A stretch of DNA of 17,310 bases from contig CAYRMJ010000026.1 in assembly GCA_964425415.1 (NCBI GenBank), forward strand, positions 1 to 17,310. The letters are read 5' to 3'. Below are positions 5,905 to 13,503 of the stretch, one piece after another. Source of the DNA: JAADDK01 sp964425415 (GTDB taxonomy: Archaea; Thermoplasmatota; Thermoplasmata; Thermoplasmatales; Aciduliprofundaceae). Position 1 is the first letter of the stretch. Each line of letters starts with the position of its first letter. The translations under genes were made by a program, and so were the position numbers. The notes under the pieces were generated by a model. The model saw nothing but the letters and a program-made list of their open reading frames with translations, did not search any database and was not told where the DNA came from.

Positions 5905-7986
5905 TTATCGCAACTTTCTCTCATTCTTCAAACGCTCCCTATTTATCTCCTCGTATCCCTTTTGTCTCCTCTTTAGCAGAATGGATGAAACAACAGCAAA
6001 TGCCACTATGAGGGCTATCAGAAATGATATTGGCAACAGGAAGGACATGCTATTATTATTGTGCCTGTGCTCTTCAAATACATTGATATGTCTCACGGCT
6101 TCTGATTGCGCGTAGCCTCTGAGCTTAGCAACTGCTTTCAATGTGTGGTTTCCGGCGGAACAATTAAAGGAAAAAGAGAAAAAGCCCCCTTCAGTTGTGC
6201 CGGATGCAATCACAGAGCTGTCCAAGTACACATAAACTTTCGCTCCGCTGATCAGGTTTCCTCGGTCATCAGTTACTTTCACACTACAATGCACCAAGCC
6301 TGCGGTTGCGTGCTCTGGGCACTGTATGCTCACTTCAAGACTTCTGTTATAAGAGTAAATGCTGTAAATTACGGTGTTGGTATTTCCCGAATAATCCACA
6401 GCTACAGCCCTAAATGTCAACATTCCAGTGAAGTTTGCTTTGAGCTTTATTTTCACACTTTCATGCCCTCTCAAATGTCCCCAGCGCCAGCTCACGGTTA
6501 AATTTTTAACACCCACATTATCACTTGCATTTACAAACAAAGATATGGTATCTCCAAACTTGTAAAATTCACGACCTTGAAACTCCACGGTGGGCTTTTC
6601 TTTATCTGTGAGGCAGTAAACAATGCCCGAATCGTCTCCAAAGTAAAGCTTGCCGTTTATTAAAGAGGGTGAGGAAAGCACATAGTTTTGTGCGGTGAAG
6701 TTCCATATCTTATTTCCCTTCATGTCCAAGCACTCCACGCCCCCATGCTTTGCATTGTAGGTGAACAGTATAAAAGGAGGGGAGATGGTTATTGAAGATT
6801 GCACGCCCCCATTCACACTCTGCTTCCACAACAAAGTTCCGTTCTCGCTCACTGCGTAAATTGAGCCTTTGTCAAATTCACCGCTGCCCACAAAGATGGT
6901 TCCGTTATAGGCGTTGGGTGATGAGGTGCTGTATCCAATGTGCAGTTTCCATCTGAGTTTTCCTTCCATGCTTAAAGAGTATAGAAAACCATCAGTGGAT
7001 GTGAAGTAGATGGCATCGTGGTATATCAACGGTGTGGATTTCACAGAGCTTGCGGTTTGAAAGTCCCATAACCTCTTTCCATTACGCACAGCCATCAATC
7101 CAAATTTGGGGTACCAATGCCCGTTTGAGGAGTTGTACAACCCGGAGAGCGGTAAGTATATTGTACCATTTCTGTATGCTAATGACCCAAAGTACACGGT
7201 GGAATTCAGAGACATGTTCCACAAAACCGCTCCTTTCTCATCCAAAGCGTAGAGCATGGCTGAGTGATTATCTGATTCATACCCCGCCACGTATATTGTA
7301 TGGTTAACTGCTATGGGCGATGAAGATAATCCAGTGTATCCCGGAGAATCACTAATTTTCTTTTTGAAAATCACTGCGCCGTTGAGATCTAGAGCATAAA
7401 TATAACCGTCAGAAGCCCCCACATAAATTGTGTTGTTGTACAAAAGGGGCGTGGACATGCCTCTTATGCTGCTGTTTTTCCATATTATCGTTGCATTAGG
7501 TGTGATGGCATATAGTCCGCTCCAGCTTTCAATGAAAATTTTGTTTTTTGCTCCAACCGCAGTGCCATCCACGGCGCCGAACATTCCCGAGCCGATGCTC
7601 ACGTTCCATATCAAGTTTGGACCTGCGGGAAACTGCGAGTGCTGTGCTTGAAAGTTCAATCGGGGATATTTAAAATTCGGAGTGGCAAGGGGAAAGCCAT
7701 CGGACCACGCAACCATCTCACCCTTTCCATATTTCCAGCCATTGCTCCAATGATAAAGATGCAAAACGAATCCCTCAATTATGGCCACAGAATCATAAAT
7801 TTTATATGTTAAATTGTGCTCTTTGCAGATTTTTTCTGTGATGCGCAGGTATGTAGCATTGCCCTCGCTCCAGTAAATTTCTCCGGTAGGCAGTTCCACC
7901 AAAACCAATGTGTGTGTTCCTATACTCTGATTGATTTGCGGTGTTAGCGAAATGAGAATTATCGCGAGAAAGAGTTCCTTTATCAT
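5905..7986 (-). CDS. Exported PQQ-repeat beta-propeller protein with Ig-like domains and C-terminal anchor
   Basis: A 693-residue surface protein. Order: signal peptide (about 1-20); a DUF4430-like N-terminal module (about 25-110); a beta-propeller built from PQQ-type repeats (about 120-470) with motifs such as STPLLYNNTIYVGASDGYIYAL; an Ig-like/bacterial adhesion-type segment (DNVGVKNLTVSW); a carboxypeptidase-regulatory-like fold (GNLISGAKVYVYLDSS); a transmembrane helix at about 649-671; and a 22-residue Lys/Arg/Glu-rich cytoplasmic tail. Very many N-X-S/T sequons imply heavy N-glycosylation outside the cell. No PQQ-binding enzyme active site is recognisable, so a structural or binding role is likelier than a dehydrogenase. 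The ATG at 7984-7986 is 26 nt from a TATA box (leaderless); a GTG two codons upstream is the alternative. It is a paralogue of the neighbouring gene at 8011. Confidence 0.75.
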   Translation of the reverse strand: MIKELFLAIILISLTPQINQSIGTHTLVLVELPTGEIYWSEGNATYLRITEKICKEHNLTYKIYDSVAIIEGFVLHLYHWSNGWKYGKGEMVAWSDGFPLATPNFKYPRLNFQAQHSQFPAGPNLIWNVSIGSGMFGAVDGTAVGAKNKIFIESWSGLYAITPNATIIWKNSSIRGMSTPLLYNNTIYVGASDGYIYALDLNGAVIFKKKISDSPGYTGLSSSPIAVNHTIYVAGYESDNHSAMLYALDEKGAVLWNMSLNSTVYFGSLAYRNGTIYLPLSGLYNSSNGHWYPKFGLMAVRNGKRLWDFQTASSVKSTPLIYHDAIYFTSTDGFLYSLSMEGKLRWKLHIGYSTSSPNAYNGTIFVGSGEFDKGSIYAVSENGTLLWKQSVNGGVQSSITISPPFILFTYNAKHGGVECLDMKGNKIWNFTAQNYVLSSPSLINGKLYFGDDSGIVYCLTDKEKPTVEFQGREFYKFGDTISLFVNASDNVGVKNLTVSWRWGHLRGHESVKIKLKANFTGMLTFRAVAVDYSGNTNTVIYSIYSYNRSLEVSIQCPEHATAGLVHCSVKVTDDRGNLISGAKVYVYLDSSVIASGTTEGGFFSFSFNCSAGNHTLKAVAKLRGYAQSEAVRHINVFEEHRHNNNSMSFLLPISFLIALIVAFAVVSSILLKRRQKGYEEINRERLKNERKLR

Positions 7987-8007
7987 ATACACAAAAAAGA
8001 AGAGGAG

Positions 8008-8016
8008 TAATTATAG
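8008..8016 (-). promoter_or_regulatory. TATA box of the second propeller gene
   Basis: CTATAATTA on the minus strand, centred 26 nt upstream of the ATG at 7986. It spans the stop codon of the preceding propeller gene (stop at 8011-8013), so this gene appears to have its own promoter and a leaderless mRNA despite its close spacing. Confidence 0.55.
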
Positions 8017-9939
8017 CTTTCTCCAGACTGCAAGCACTAGCAGGGTAAGTATACCCGTCACAAAGTAAGAGAGCTCTGGAACTGTTGAATTCACATTATC
8101 TGTGTGCACCGCGGTACTGTTGCTTTGTCCGTCATCGGATACAAAGGTTATGTAGTATTCAATGATGGTGCCCATCTTCTGTGGTGGTATGTATCCAACA
8201 AAAACACCATTTGCATTTTTCATAGTAACAACATTGAAGTCTGTATTGTGTGATGTTCTGTAATACAGGTACGCCTGATAGATGTGCGAGTTTGTCTGTG
8301 CCACAATTTCAATGGGCACGTTTGCAAAGTTGTTAAGAATATTTATTGAGGATATTTTGGGTCTTGCACTGTTATTTCCCAATGCAAATAGATACCCGTC
8401 GTTGGATGCCACCAGAACCATGGAATTTAAAACCACCGGTAGTGAGAGCATGTAATTTGAGGGGGTTGGTGTGAAGCTGTTAATTTTATGCCCGGTATAA
8501 CTGTAGAAATAAACACTTCCACTTGCATTATTCGTTGTGAAGACCAGTCCGTTTTCTGCGGCTATGATTCCATTGATGGGTGCACCTACAGTTGCATTCC
8601 ACTCTATACTCCAATTAACGCTATTTTTTGAGATGTTGTATGATAATGAGTAGAGATTACCATTTCCTGTACCAACATATACACTTCCGTGTTTTACTGC
8701 TGGAGAGGATACTGTTCCATTCAATTCAATGCTCCCAAGATAGGATCCATTCATTTCAAATGCGCCTATTTTATTTCCGTAGGGTATGAACACAGTATTC
8801 TTGTAAATTGCTGGGGCGTATTTTGGTTGCGATGCCAGAGTTGCATTCCAAAGAATTTCACCGTTTGATTCATTAAGGCATAATGCGGAGTATGGCCCCA
8901 TGTATGAATATGTGGAAGAATTGTACGCACCGGAGGTTACAACCACAACTTTTCCTTCGCTTACAGCCACAGGTGCAAAGTGTATTGCACCGCTTACATT
9001 ATCTTTCCAAATGATGTTACCACTCTGTGCATCAATTGCGTAGAGAGTGGAATTGGTGGAATTATCAGTTCCCAGTAAAACAATGGGTTTTGAGTTGAAT
9101 ATGTCCACCACAGGAGATGAGGAAATATATCCATGAGCGTTAATATCCCATTTCACTGTTCCGTTTGTTCTGTAAAATGCCCTGATGTGTCCATTTGCGG
9201 TTCCCACAATCACTACATCATTGTATACCGTGGGTGAGGAGGTAAAAGTTGCTCCTAAACTATTGTTCCACAGCTCTGTTCCTGCTGGAGAGAGCGCGTA
9301 TATCGCTTTATCATCTGCAATGTAAATGGTGCCATGATAAACTGCAGGCGTGGTGGAAAAGCCCCACTCGTAAATACCTTTAAATTTCCAGAGAATTTCA
9401 GTTCCTGTGAAATTTGAATAAACTACTCCTGTGTTGTTGCTGCTTCCCCTGTATGAGACCCAAGCATCGTACTGACCCGGCATGGCGGATAAATGGCCAA
9501 TGGGTGAATATGAGGAATTATCCTCTGTGTACATCCAACCAATCACATCTCCGTTGGAAAGATTGACGGAGGATGCACCTTTGCTGCTCAGCGTCCATTC
9601 TGATGTGTTGTTCTTAAAAATCATGAAATGCCACCATGGACCCGGATACGAGTTTTTCTCCCATCCTATCTCTTTAACAAAACCGCCATAAGCACTCCAT
9701 GAATACACAAATTTCAAGCCCAACTGCGCACATGCTATATCTGTGGCATGAAATGCAGTCGTGTTATTTGTTGAGAGATACACCGTGGTGTGCATTACCT
9801 CTCCGTTTCCAAATTGAATAACCACCGTCGCTCGCACCGCCGATGTTTTTGTGTTGCTCATACCTTGGGCAGAGGCAACCATTAACAATGCCACAACAGC
9901 CATCGCAAACAGCCCAATTTTTTTTGCTTTTTTGTTCAT
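8011..9939 (-). CDS. Exported PQQ-repeat beta-propeller protein with sorting-like C terminus
   Basis: A 642-residue exported protein. A basic, hydrophobic signal peptide (MNKKAKK then a hydrophobic run ending near SAQG, residue 26) is followed by a DUF4430-like module (about 38-150, with PGPWWHFMIFKN and NGDVIGWMY), then PQQ-type propeller blades (about 180-540; for example SSPTVYNDVVIVGTANGHI), and an Ig-like domain (about 545-615). The C terminus is VPELS, a hydrophobic helix, then WRKL: a PE-type tripartite signal like archaeosortase substrates. It has dozens of sequons and no recognisable enzyme active site. The ATG at 9937-9939 has a good SD (AGAGGTGAAA, 9945-9954) and an upstream TATA. 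It shares architecture with the 5905 gene, so the pair probably arose by duplication. Likely a surface or S-layer-associated protein; role unknown. Confidence 0.75.
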   Translation of the reverse strand: MNKKAKKIGLFAMAVVALLMVASAQGMSNTKTSAVRATVVIQFGNGEVMHTTVYLSTNNTTAFHATDIACAQLGLKFVYSWSAYGGFVKEIGWEKNSYPGPWWHFMIFKNNTSEWTLSSKGASSVNLSNGDVIGWMYTEDNSSYSPIGHLSAMPGQYDAWVSYRGSSNNTGVVYSNFTGTEILWKFKGIYEWGFSTTPAVYHGTIYIADDKAIYALSPAGTELWNNSLGATFTSSPTVYNDVVIVGTANGHIRAFYRTNGTVKWDINAHGYISSSPVVDIFNSKPIVLLGTDNSTNSTLYAIDAQSGNIIWKDNVSGAIHFAPVAVSEGKVVVVTSGAYNSSTYSYMGPYSALCLNESNGEILWNATLASQPKYAPAIYKNTVFIPYGNKIGAFEMNGSYLGSIELNGTVSSPAVKHGSVYVGTGNGNLYSLSYNISKNSVNWSIEWNATVGAPINGIIAAENGLVFTTNNASGSVYFYSYTGHKINSFTPTPSNYMLSLPVVLNSMVLVASNDGYLFALGNNSARPKISSINILNNFANVPIEIVAQTNSHIYQAYLYYRTSHNTDFNVVTMKNANGVFVGYIPPQKMGTIIEYYITFVSDDGQSNSTAVHTDNVNSTVPELSYFVTGILTLLVLAVWRKL

Positions 9940-9983
9940 ATTCTTTCACCTCTTTAAAGTTTACTTTACTTTTTGCAAAATAA

Positions 9984-9990
9984 CTTTAAA
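9984..9990 (-). promoter_or_regulatory. TATA-like element of the first propeller gene
   Basis: TTTAAAG on the minus strand about 48 nt before the ATG at 9939. It predicts a start near 9961 and a leader of about 22 nt carrying the SD AGAGGTGAAA (9945-9954). The surrounding region is AT-rich, so the exact box is uncertain. Confidence 0.4.
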
Positions 9991-10017
9991 CGATAAAACC
10001 TTTTCTAAAACCGCGAA

Positions 10018-10052
10018 TGAAAATACAAAATAAAGAATAAAATTTTAAAATC
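10018..10052 (-). terminator. T-rich termination region after the pilin-like remnant
   Basis: On the minus strand the stop codon at 10053 is followed by an extended series of T tracts. Archaeal transcription typically stops in such U-rich stretches without needing a hairpin. It also separates the remnant from the propeller gene promoter. Confidence 0.4.
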
Positions 10053-10394
10053 TTACGAAATTGCCACAGATGCGCTTCCAGTGTATCCCTCAATGGACAG
10101 CGAAATCACTGCACCTGAAAGTGTGCTCTCTCCATGAATGTGTATTTCATCTCCGTCAGTTAGCGTACCGCTTCCGTCAATGTCTAAAATATTCACTGTG
10201 TATCCAGCTATGTAATTTCCGCTGGAGCCACTCAAATAGCCTCCGTCTCCATTTATAGTGATTTTTATCTCGTTCCAAGATGCCGATGCGGGATTTGACA
10301 TATATACATATATTACAACATCGCCACTATCTGGATTTGATTCTTGAGCATTATATTCTAAACTTGCAACCAGTTTTTTTACTAAAAATTCGTT
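10053..10394 (-). pseudogene. Type IV pilin/archaellin-like C-terminal fragment, N terminus lost
   Basis: The open frame can be read upstream from the stop at 10053 to a TGA at 10395-10397. Its first codons give NEFLVKKLVASLEYNAQESN, then a PDSGDVVIYVYM strand, then the ATG at 10299-10301. The body has SWNEIKITINGDGGYL and the Asp/Gly loop DIDGSGTLTDGDEIHI, both typical of the globular domain of archaeal type IV pilin-like (DUF1628-type) proteins. There is no ATG, GTG or TTG before the internal Met, and the class III signal peptide and hydrophobic helix that such pilins need are missing. Starting at 10301 would give 82 residues lacking the first strand. I therefore read it as a 5'-truncated remnant; a short functional protein is less likely. 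Confidence 0.5.
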
Positions 10395-10467
10395 TCACTC
10401 TCTAAAAAAGAGAATTGTATGTGTTTTTGCCATATTTACTGCACACCCCACTCATTTTCACACAACT

Positions 10468-10475
10468 TTTAAATA
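10468..10475 (+). promoter_or_regulatory. TATA box of the Ehr-like operon
   Basis: TTTAAATA, in the context ACTTTTAAATACATAA. Transcription would start about 25 nt downstream, near 10497-10500, exactly where the riboswitch begins, so the leader of about 75 nt consists almost entirely of the aptamer and the ribosome binding site. Confidence 0.65.
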
Positions 10476-10499
10476 CATAATCTTTCATCTCCCCCTCGC

Positions 10500-10551
10500 T
10501 TCGGGTGATGGCGTCCACCCCGAAACGCCCCGGCGCGGGCTAATGACGCCT
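10500..10551 (+). promoter_or_regulatory. Fluoride riboswitch (crcB motif)
   Basis: The stretch matches the crcB aptamer base for base in layout. P1: 10500-10507 (TTCGGGTG) pairs with CACCCCGAA at 10516-10524 with one bulged C, closing the loop ATGGCGTC. The joining A-run CGAAA is followed by stem GCCC (10527-10530)/GGGC (10537-10540), the conserved CTAATG (10540-10545) and GACGCC (10545-10550), which pairs perfectly with loop bases GGCGTC (10510-10515) to form the pseudoknot. The order GATG-loop, AAAC, GCCC-GGGC, CTRATG and pseudoknot strand is the same as in the well-studied Thermotoga fluoride aptamer. It lies between the TATA box and the first gene of the hydrogenase-like operon. Family knowledge: it binds fluoride with magnesium and turns genes on. 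Confidence 0.92.
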
Positions 10552-10561
10552 TTTCGCAAAC

Positions 10562-10572
10562 GAGGTGACGCC
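10562..10572 (+). promoter_or_regulatory. Ribosome binding site of the first operon gene, with switch-like complementarity to the riboswitch
   Basis: GAGGTGA (10562-10568) is a strong SD, 6 nt before the ATG at 10575. The bases GGTGACGCC (10564-10572) can pair with GGCGTC-ACC of the aptamer loop and P1 strand (10510-10519, one bulged C), nine pairs in all. TGACGCC occurs twice, at 10544-10550 (aptamer pseudoknot strand) and 10566-10572 (here), so the two pairings exclude each other. Confidence 0.65.
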
Positions 10573-10574
10573 AG

Positions 10575-11534
10575 ATGATTTCGGAAGTTGTGATGGGCCT
10601 GATTCAGGTGGCGGTGGTGCTTCTGCTATCCCCGCTAATGGTGGGCATATTCAAAAAGATGACCGCATTATTTGAGTCCAGACGCGGAGTCTCCGTGCTG
10701 CAGCCGTACTACGACCTTGCAAAATTCTTCAGAAAGGAGATTGTGGTTCCGCAAGGTGCTGGCACATTTTTCATATACGCACCCTTGCTTTCTTTCACCG
10801 CTTACCTAATTCTTCCGTGGGTCGTGCCCATAGTTTTCGGTGCTCCGTCATGGTTTGCACCGATTGTGGATTTTCTGGGCGGCGCATTTCTGTTTGGATT
10901 TGCAGCTTTCTTCTCTGTAATCGGAACTGAGAAAACCGGCTCATACTACACAGGAATTGGCGCAACGAGAAGTGTGACCTTCGGGGCGTTTGCTGAGCCC
11001 GTTCTGATAACCGTGTTCTTCGGCGTCGCGCTCATAACCGGCACAAACAACCCGTTTCTTACAGGAGAGACAATGCGAAATAACCTTTCGTGGATGCTCT
11101 CGCCAACGCATCTTCTTCTAATAGCCGCTTTCTTCCTTCTGCTGCTGTTTGACACGGGCAAACTGCCAATTGAGAGCCATGGAATGGGTGAGCTTGGAAT
11201 GATAGGACAGGGCACCGCGCTGGAGTATTCCGGGCCGCTTCTGGCGCTGAAATCATGGGGTGGATACATGAAGCAGTTCATTCTGTTCTCAGTTTTTGTG
11301 AATGTTTTTGCCATACCGTGGGGCATTCCTCTGAATCTCACCCTACTATCTGCGCTCTGGGGCATACTGCTGCTGTTCCTGAAGCAAATGGTGGTTGTTT
11401 TCGCAATGGTTCTGGTTGAGGTATCCGTTGGAAAGATACGGCTTTTCAAAATCATAGATTACCTCACCTTCTCTTATCTCATGGCCCTGCTGGCAGTTAT
11501 TTCGTTCTTTCTGGTGGGAGGTGTGCCACAATGA
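10575..11534 (+). CDS. Ehr-like complex, membrane subunit HyfC/HycD/NuoH-like
   Basis: A 319-residue membrane protein with about eight helices, homologous to NuoH of complex I and HycD/HyfC of formate hydrogenlyase. This subunit carries the matrix- or cytoplasm-facing junction between the redox arm and the ion-pumping arm. Visible signatures: SRRGVSVLQPYYDLAKFFRKE (35-55), the GAFAEP segment with E141, and LPIESHGMGELGMIGQG-ALEYSGPLLALKSW (197-228) with acidic residues E200, E206 and E217 of the family's charged axis. The family's usual D-P-x-T-H-L-E appears here as LPIESHGMGEL, a modest divergence. The start ATG at 10575 has a strong SD under a fluoride riboswitch. It is the first gene of six, with an ATGA overlap to the next. 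Confidence 0.9.
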   Translation: MISEVVMGLIQVAVVLLLSPLMVGIFKKMTALFESRRGVSVLQPYYDLAKFFRKEIVVPQGAGTFFIYAPLLSFTAYLILPWVVPIVFGAPSWFAPIVDFLGGAFLFGFAAFFSVIGTEKTGSYYTGIGATRSVTFGAFAEPVLITVFFGVALITGTNNPFLTGETMRNNLSWMLSPTHLLLIAAFFLLLLFDTGKLPIESHGMGELGMIGQGTALEYSGPLLALKSWGGYMKQFILFSVFVNVFAIPWGIPLNLTLLSALWGILLLFLKQMVVVFAMVLVEVSVGKIRLFKIIDYLTFSYLMALLAVISFFLVGGVPQ

Positions 11535-12157
11535 TTGCATACACAGCAACCGTGGATTTTTTAGGAGTTTTGGTGCTTCTTCTGGCATTCGTGATCATTG
11601 CAGAGAACTACACGCACAGCCTCGTAAGGCACCTGCAGTGGCAATCTCTAATTCTCTCCCTTCTCATATCCATAATCGGATACTTTGCAGGAATGTGGGA
11701 GCTGATTGCTCTGGGAATTTTAACGTTGGTATTTAGAGGATTGATACTACCAGAGATTCTGCTTAAGGACATAAAAAAGGAAGGGGTGTGGGAGCATCGC
11801 GAATTCGGCGCAAAGGCAAAATCCACCCTAACTGCGGGCATAATCTCCTCGCTCATAGCCATTCTGTTCTATCCTGTGATTTACAGAGATACTGGCACAT
11901 GGGACGCAATGATTCCCTTCGTACTGCTGATTCTCGGGGTTATAACGATGATTTCGCGCAAAAACGCCATAGCGCAGATTTCAGGATACGTTGTGGAGGA
12001 AAATGCGCTCCTGTACTTGGGGGTGGTTCTTTTCCCCATGGGTTTTCTGCTGGAGGTTGGTGTGGTTCTGGATATAATTGGTGCTGTGTTTCTCGCAGTG
12101 CTGCTGGGAGCGGAGAAGGAATATGGGCCGATGGAAGTGGAGGAACTCTCGGGGTGA
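11531..12157 (+). CDS. Ehr-like complex, HyfE-like (NuoK-related) membrane subunit
   Basis: A 208-residue protein with about seven helices, of the HyfE/hydrogenase-4 component E family, whose C-terminal half is related to NuoK. Signatures are LTLVFRGLILPEIL (64-77) and YVVEENALLYLG (153-164) followed by MGFLLEVGVVLDIIGAVFL (170-188); E156/E157 and E175 correspond to the buried glutamates used for proton transfer in NuoK-like subunits. It forms part of the pumping arm. The ATG overlaps the previous stop (ATGA) with GGGAGGTG as SD. Length matches the family (about 210). Confidence 0.85.
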   Translation: MIAYTATVDFLGVLVLLLAFVIIAENYTHSLVRHLQWQSLILSLLISIIGYFAGMWELIALGILTLVFRGLILPEILLKDIKKEGVWEHREFGAKAKSTLTAGIISSLIAILFYPVIYRDTGTWDAMIPFVLLILGVITMISRKNAIAQISGYVVEENALLYLGVVLFPMGFLLEVGVVLDIIGAVFLAVLLGAEKEYGPMEVEELSG

Positions 12158-12163
12158 TTGAAG

Positions 12164-13501
12164 ATGGACGCGTACACTGTGATTTATGGAATATTCGCAT
12201 CTCTTCTTGCTGCATCTCTGATTTCCCTCGTGAAAAGTGAGAGAGTTGCATTTCTATCCATCGTGCTCTTTGCATCCACCTCTTTTCTTTTATCTCTTCT
12301 GCTCTTTGAATTTCCCACGGTGCACAACTCGTGGAGCTACGTGGATTACCCTGCAAAGATGCTGCTCCTGACCATTAATTCGGTGTTTCTCATTGCTGCG
12401 CTGCACTCTCATTTCTGCCTGTCCAACATCAAAAATTTTAATTTCTCTCCCAATTATTACTACTCTCTGCTTTCAGGATTTGCGTTGAGCATGGCTCTAG
12501 CGGTAACTTCTCCATCTCTGGGCTACGCATGGCTCTGGCTGGAAGCGTCCACCATAATAAGCGCAGCACTGATACTGATTGAAAAAGATAAAAAACATGT
12601 GGAAAGTGCATGGCGATATCTTCTCATTGCATCCAGCGGGTTGGGCATAGCGTTTCTCTCCATCGTGCTATTCGGGCGCGCAACAGGAACACTCCTATGG
12701 TTCAACGCAAATATTCAATGGGGTGCATTTCTCATAGGCTCCCTATCTCTTGTGGGCTTTGGCACCAAGGCCGGGCTGTTCCCCATGCACGGATGGCTTC
12801 CAGATGCACATGGCACTGCACCCTCTCCTGTGAGTGCATTGCTCTCCGGTGCGCTTCTTCCCTCCTCGCTGATAATTTACTATCGCATCTTTACCCTAAC
12901 TCATTCTCTCCCTCTTTTTTATCTCACCTCTGCAGTGGGCATTGCAACGGTTTGGGTGGCCGCAATTCTCATGGTCTCGCAGAAATACACGAAGAGATTG
13001 CTGGCGTATTCATCAATGGATGTCATGGGCATAGCCACCGTGGGCATCGCTTTAACTCAATTCTACCCGAACGCAATTGATTATGTTCTCCTGATATTTC
13101 TGGCTCATGGAATCTCAAAAAGTATTTTGTTCCTCTCTGCGGGAACTCTGAAGAGATATGGTTTGGAGAAGATTGAAGACATTAACGATTTGATTCGCTC
13201 ATCACCCTATCTGGCATTTGCAGTGCTCATCTCCGCGCTGACAGTAACGGGAGCGCCACCATTTGCAGTTTTCTTTGGTGAATTTGGCATATTTGTCTCG
13301 CTGGTGCATTTTCCGATTCTGTTTGTATCTCTTCTGATTGGAGTGTTTCTGTCCTTTGCAGCGCTGAATTATCATGCAATATCCATGCTGTTTCAGGGTG
13401 AGAAAACGGAAATAATAAAATTCTCGCACTCTGCAGTGCCATTCTTCTCCGCTCTTTGCTCTCTCATTCTCATATTTCTGGCGATATGGGGGTGGTTCTG
13501 A
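12164..13501 (+). CDS. Ehr-like complex, HyfF-like antiporter-type subunit (NuoN/L/M-related)
   Basis: A 445-residue protein with about 13-14 helices of the Mrp-antiporter/proton-translocating quinone oxidoreductase family. Key pump residues are present: E127 in WLWLEAST (helix 5 glutamate), K202 in GTKAGLFPMHGWLPDAH (helix 7 lysine), and K319 in AHGISKSILFLSAG, plus KYTKRLLAYSSM at 274-285. It likely forms one ion channel. I chose the ATG at 12164 because GGGGTGAT (12151-12158) stands 5 nt upstream; a TTG at 12158 would overlap that SD. It is somewhat shorter than E. coli HyfF. Its last codons TGG TTC are part of the SD for the next gene. Confidence 0.88.
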   Translation: MDAYTVIYGIFASLLAASLISLVKSERVAFLSIVLFASTSFLLSLLLFEFPTVHNSWSYVDYPAKMLLLTINSVFLIAALHSHFCLSNIKNFNFSPNYYYSLLSGFALSMALAVTSPSLGYAWLWLEASTIISAALILIEKDKKHVESAWRYLLIASSGLGIAFLSIVLFGRATGTLLWFNANIQWGAFLIGSLSLVGFGTKAGLFPMHGWLPDAHGTAPSPVSALLSGALLPSSLIIYYRIFTLTHSLPLFYLTSAVGIATVWVAAILMVSQKYTKRLLAYSSMDVMGIATVGIALTQFYPNAIDYVLLIFLAHGISKSILFLSAGTLKRYGLEKIEDINDLIRSSPYLAFAVLISALTVTGAPPFAVFFGEFGIFVSLVHFPILFVSLLIGVFLSFAALNYHAISMLFQGEKTEIIKFSHSAVPFFSALCSLILIFLAIWGWF

Positions 13502-13503
13502 TG
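13491..13503 (+). repeat. SD/stop/start junction word, copy 1
   Basis: GGTGGTTCTGATG combines the SD, the codons for Trp-Phe at the end of the HyfF-like protein, its TGA and the overlapping ATG of the large subunit. An identical 13-mer occurs at 14729-14741. Confidence 0.6.

Noticed and set aside
5905..9939. Quinoprotein (PQQ) dehydrogenases
   Set aside because: The repeats are of PQQ type, but no catalytic or cofactor-binding signature is seen; the proteins look like surface propellers.
10399..10413. Small inverted repeat TCTCT-AAAAA-AGAGA
   Set aside because: Five base pairs only, no fitting T tract or conserved context; probably chance in an AT-rich intergenic stretch.
10946..11455. Minus-strand 169-codon frame inside the HyfC-like gene
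   Set aside because: Antisense shadow of a well-conserved membrane protein; Arg/Ser/Pro-rich composition is typical of such shadows.
13456..13500. Longer start for the large subunit
   Set aside because: It would overlap the HyfF-like gene by 45 nt with no SD; the ATG at 13501 has a strong SD and the same TGATG junction as the next gene pair.
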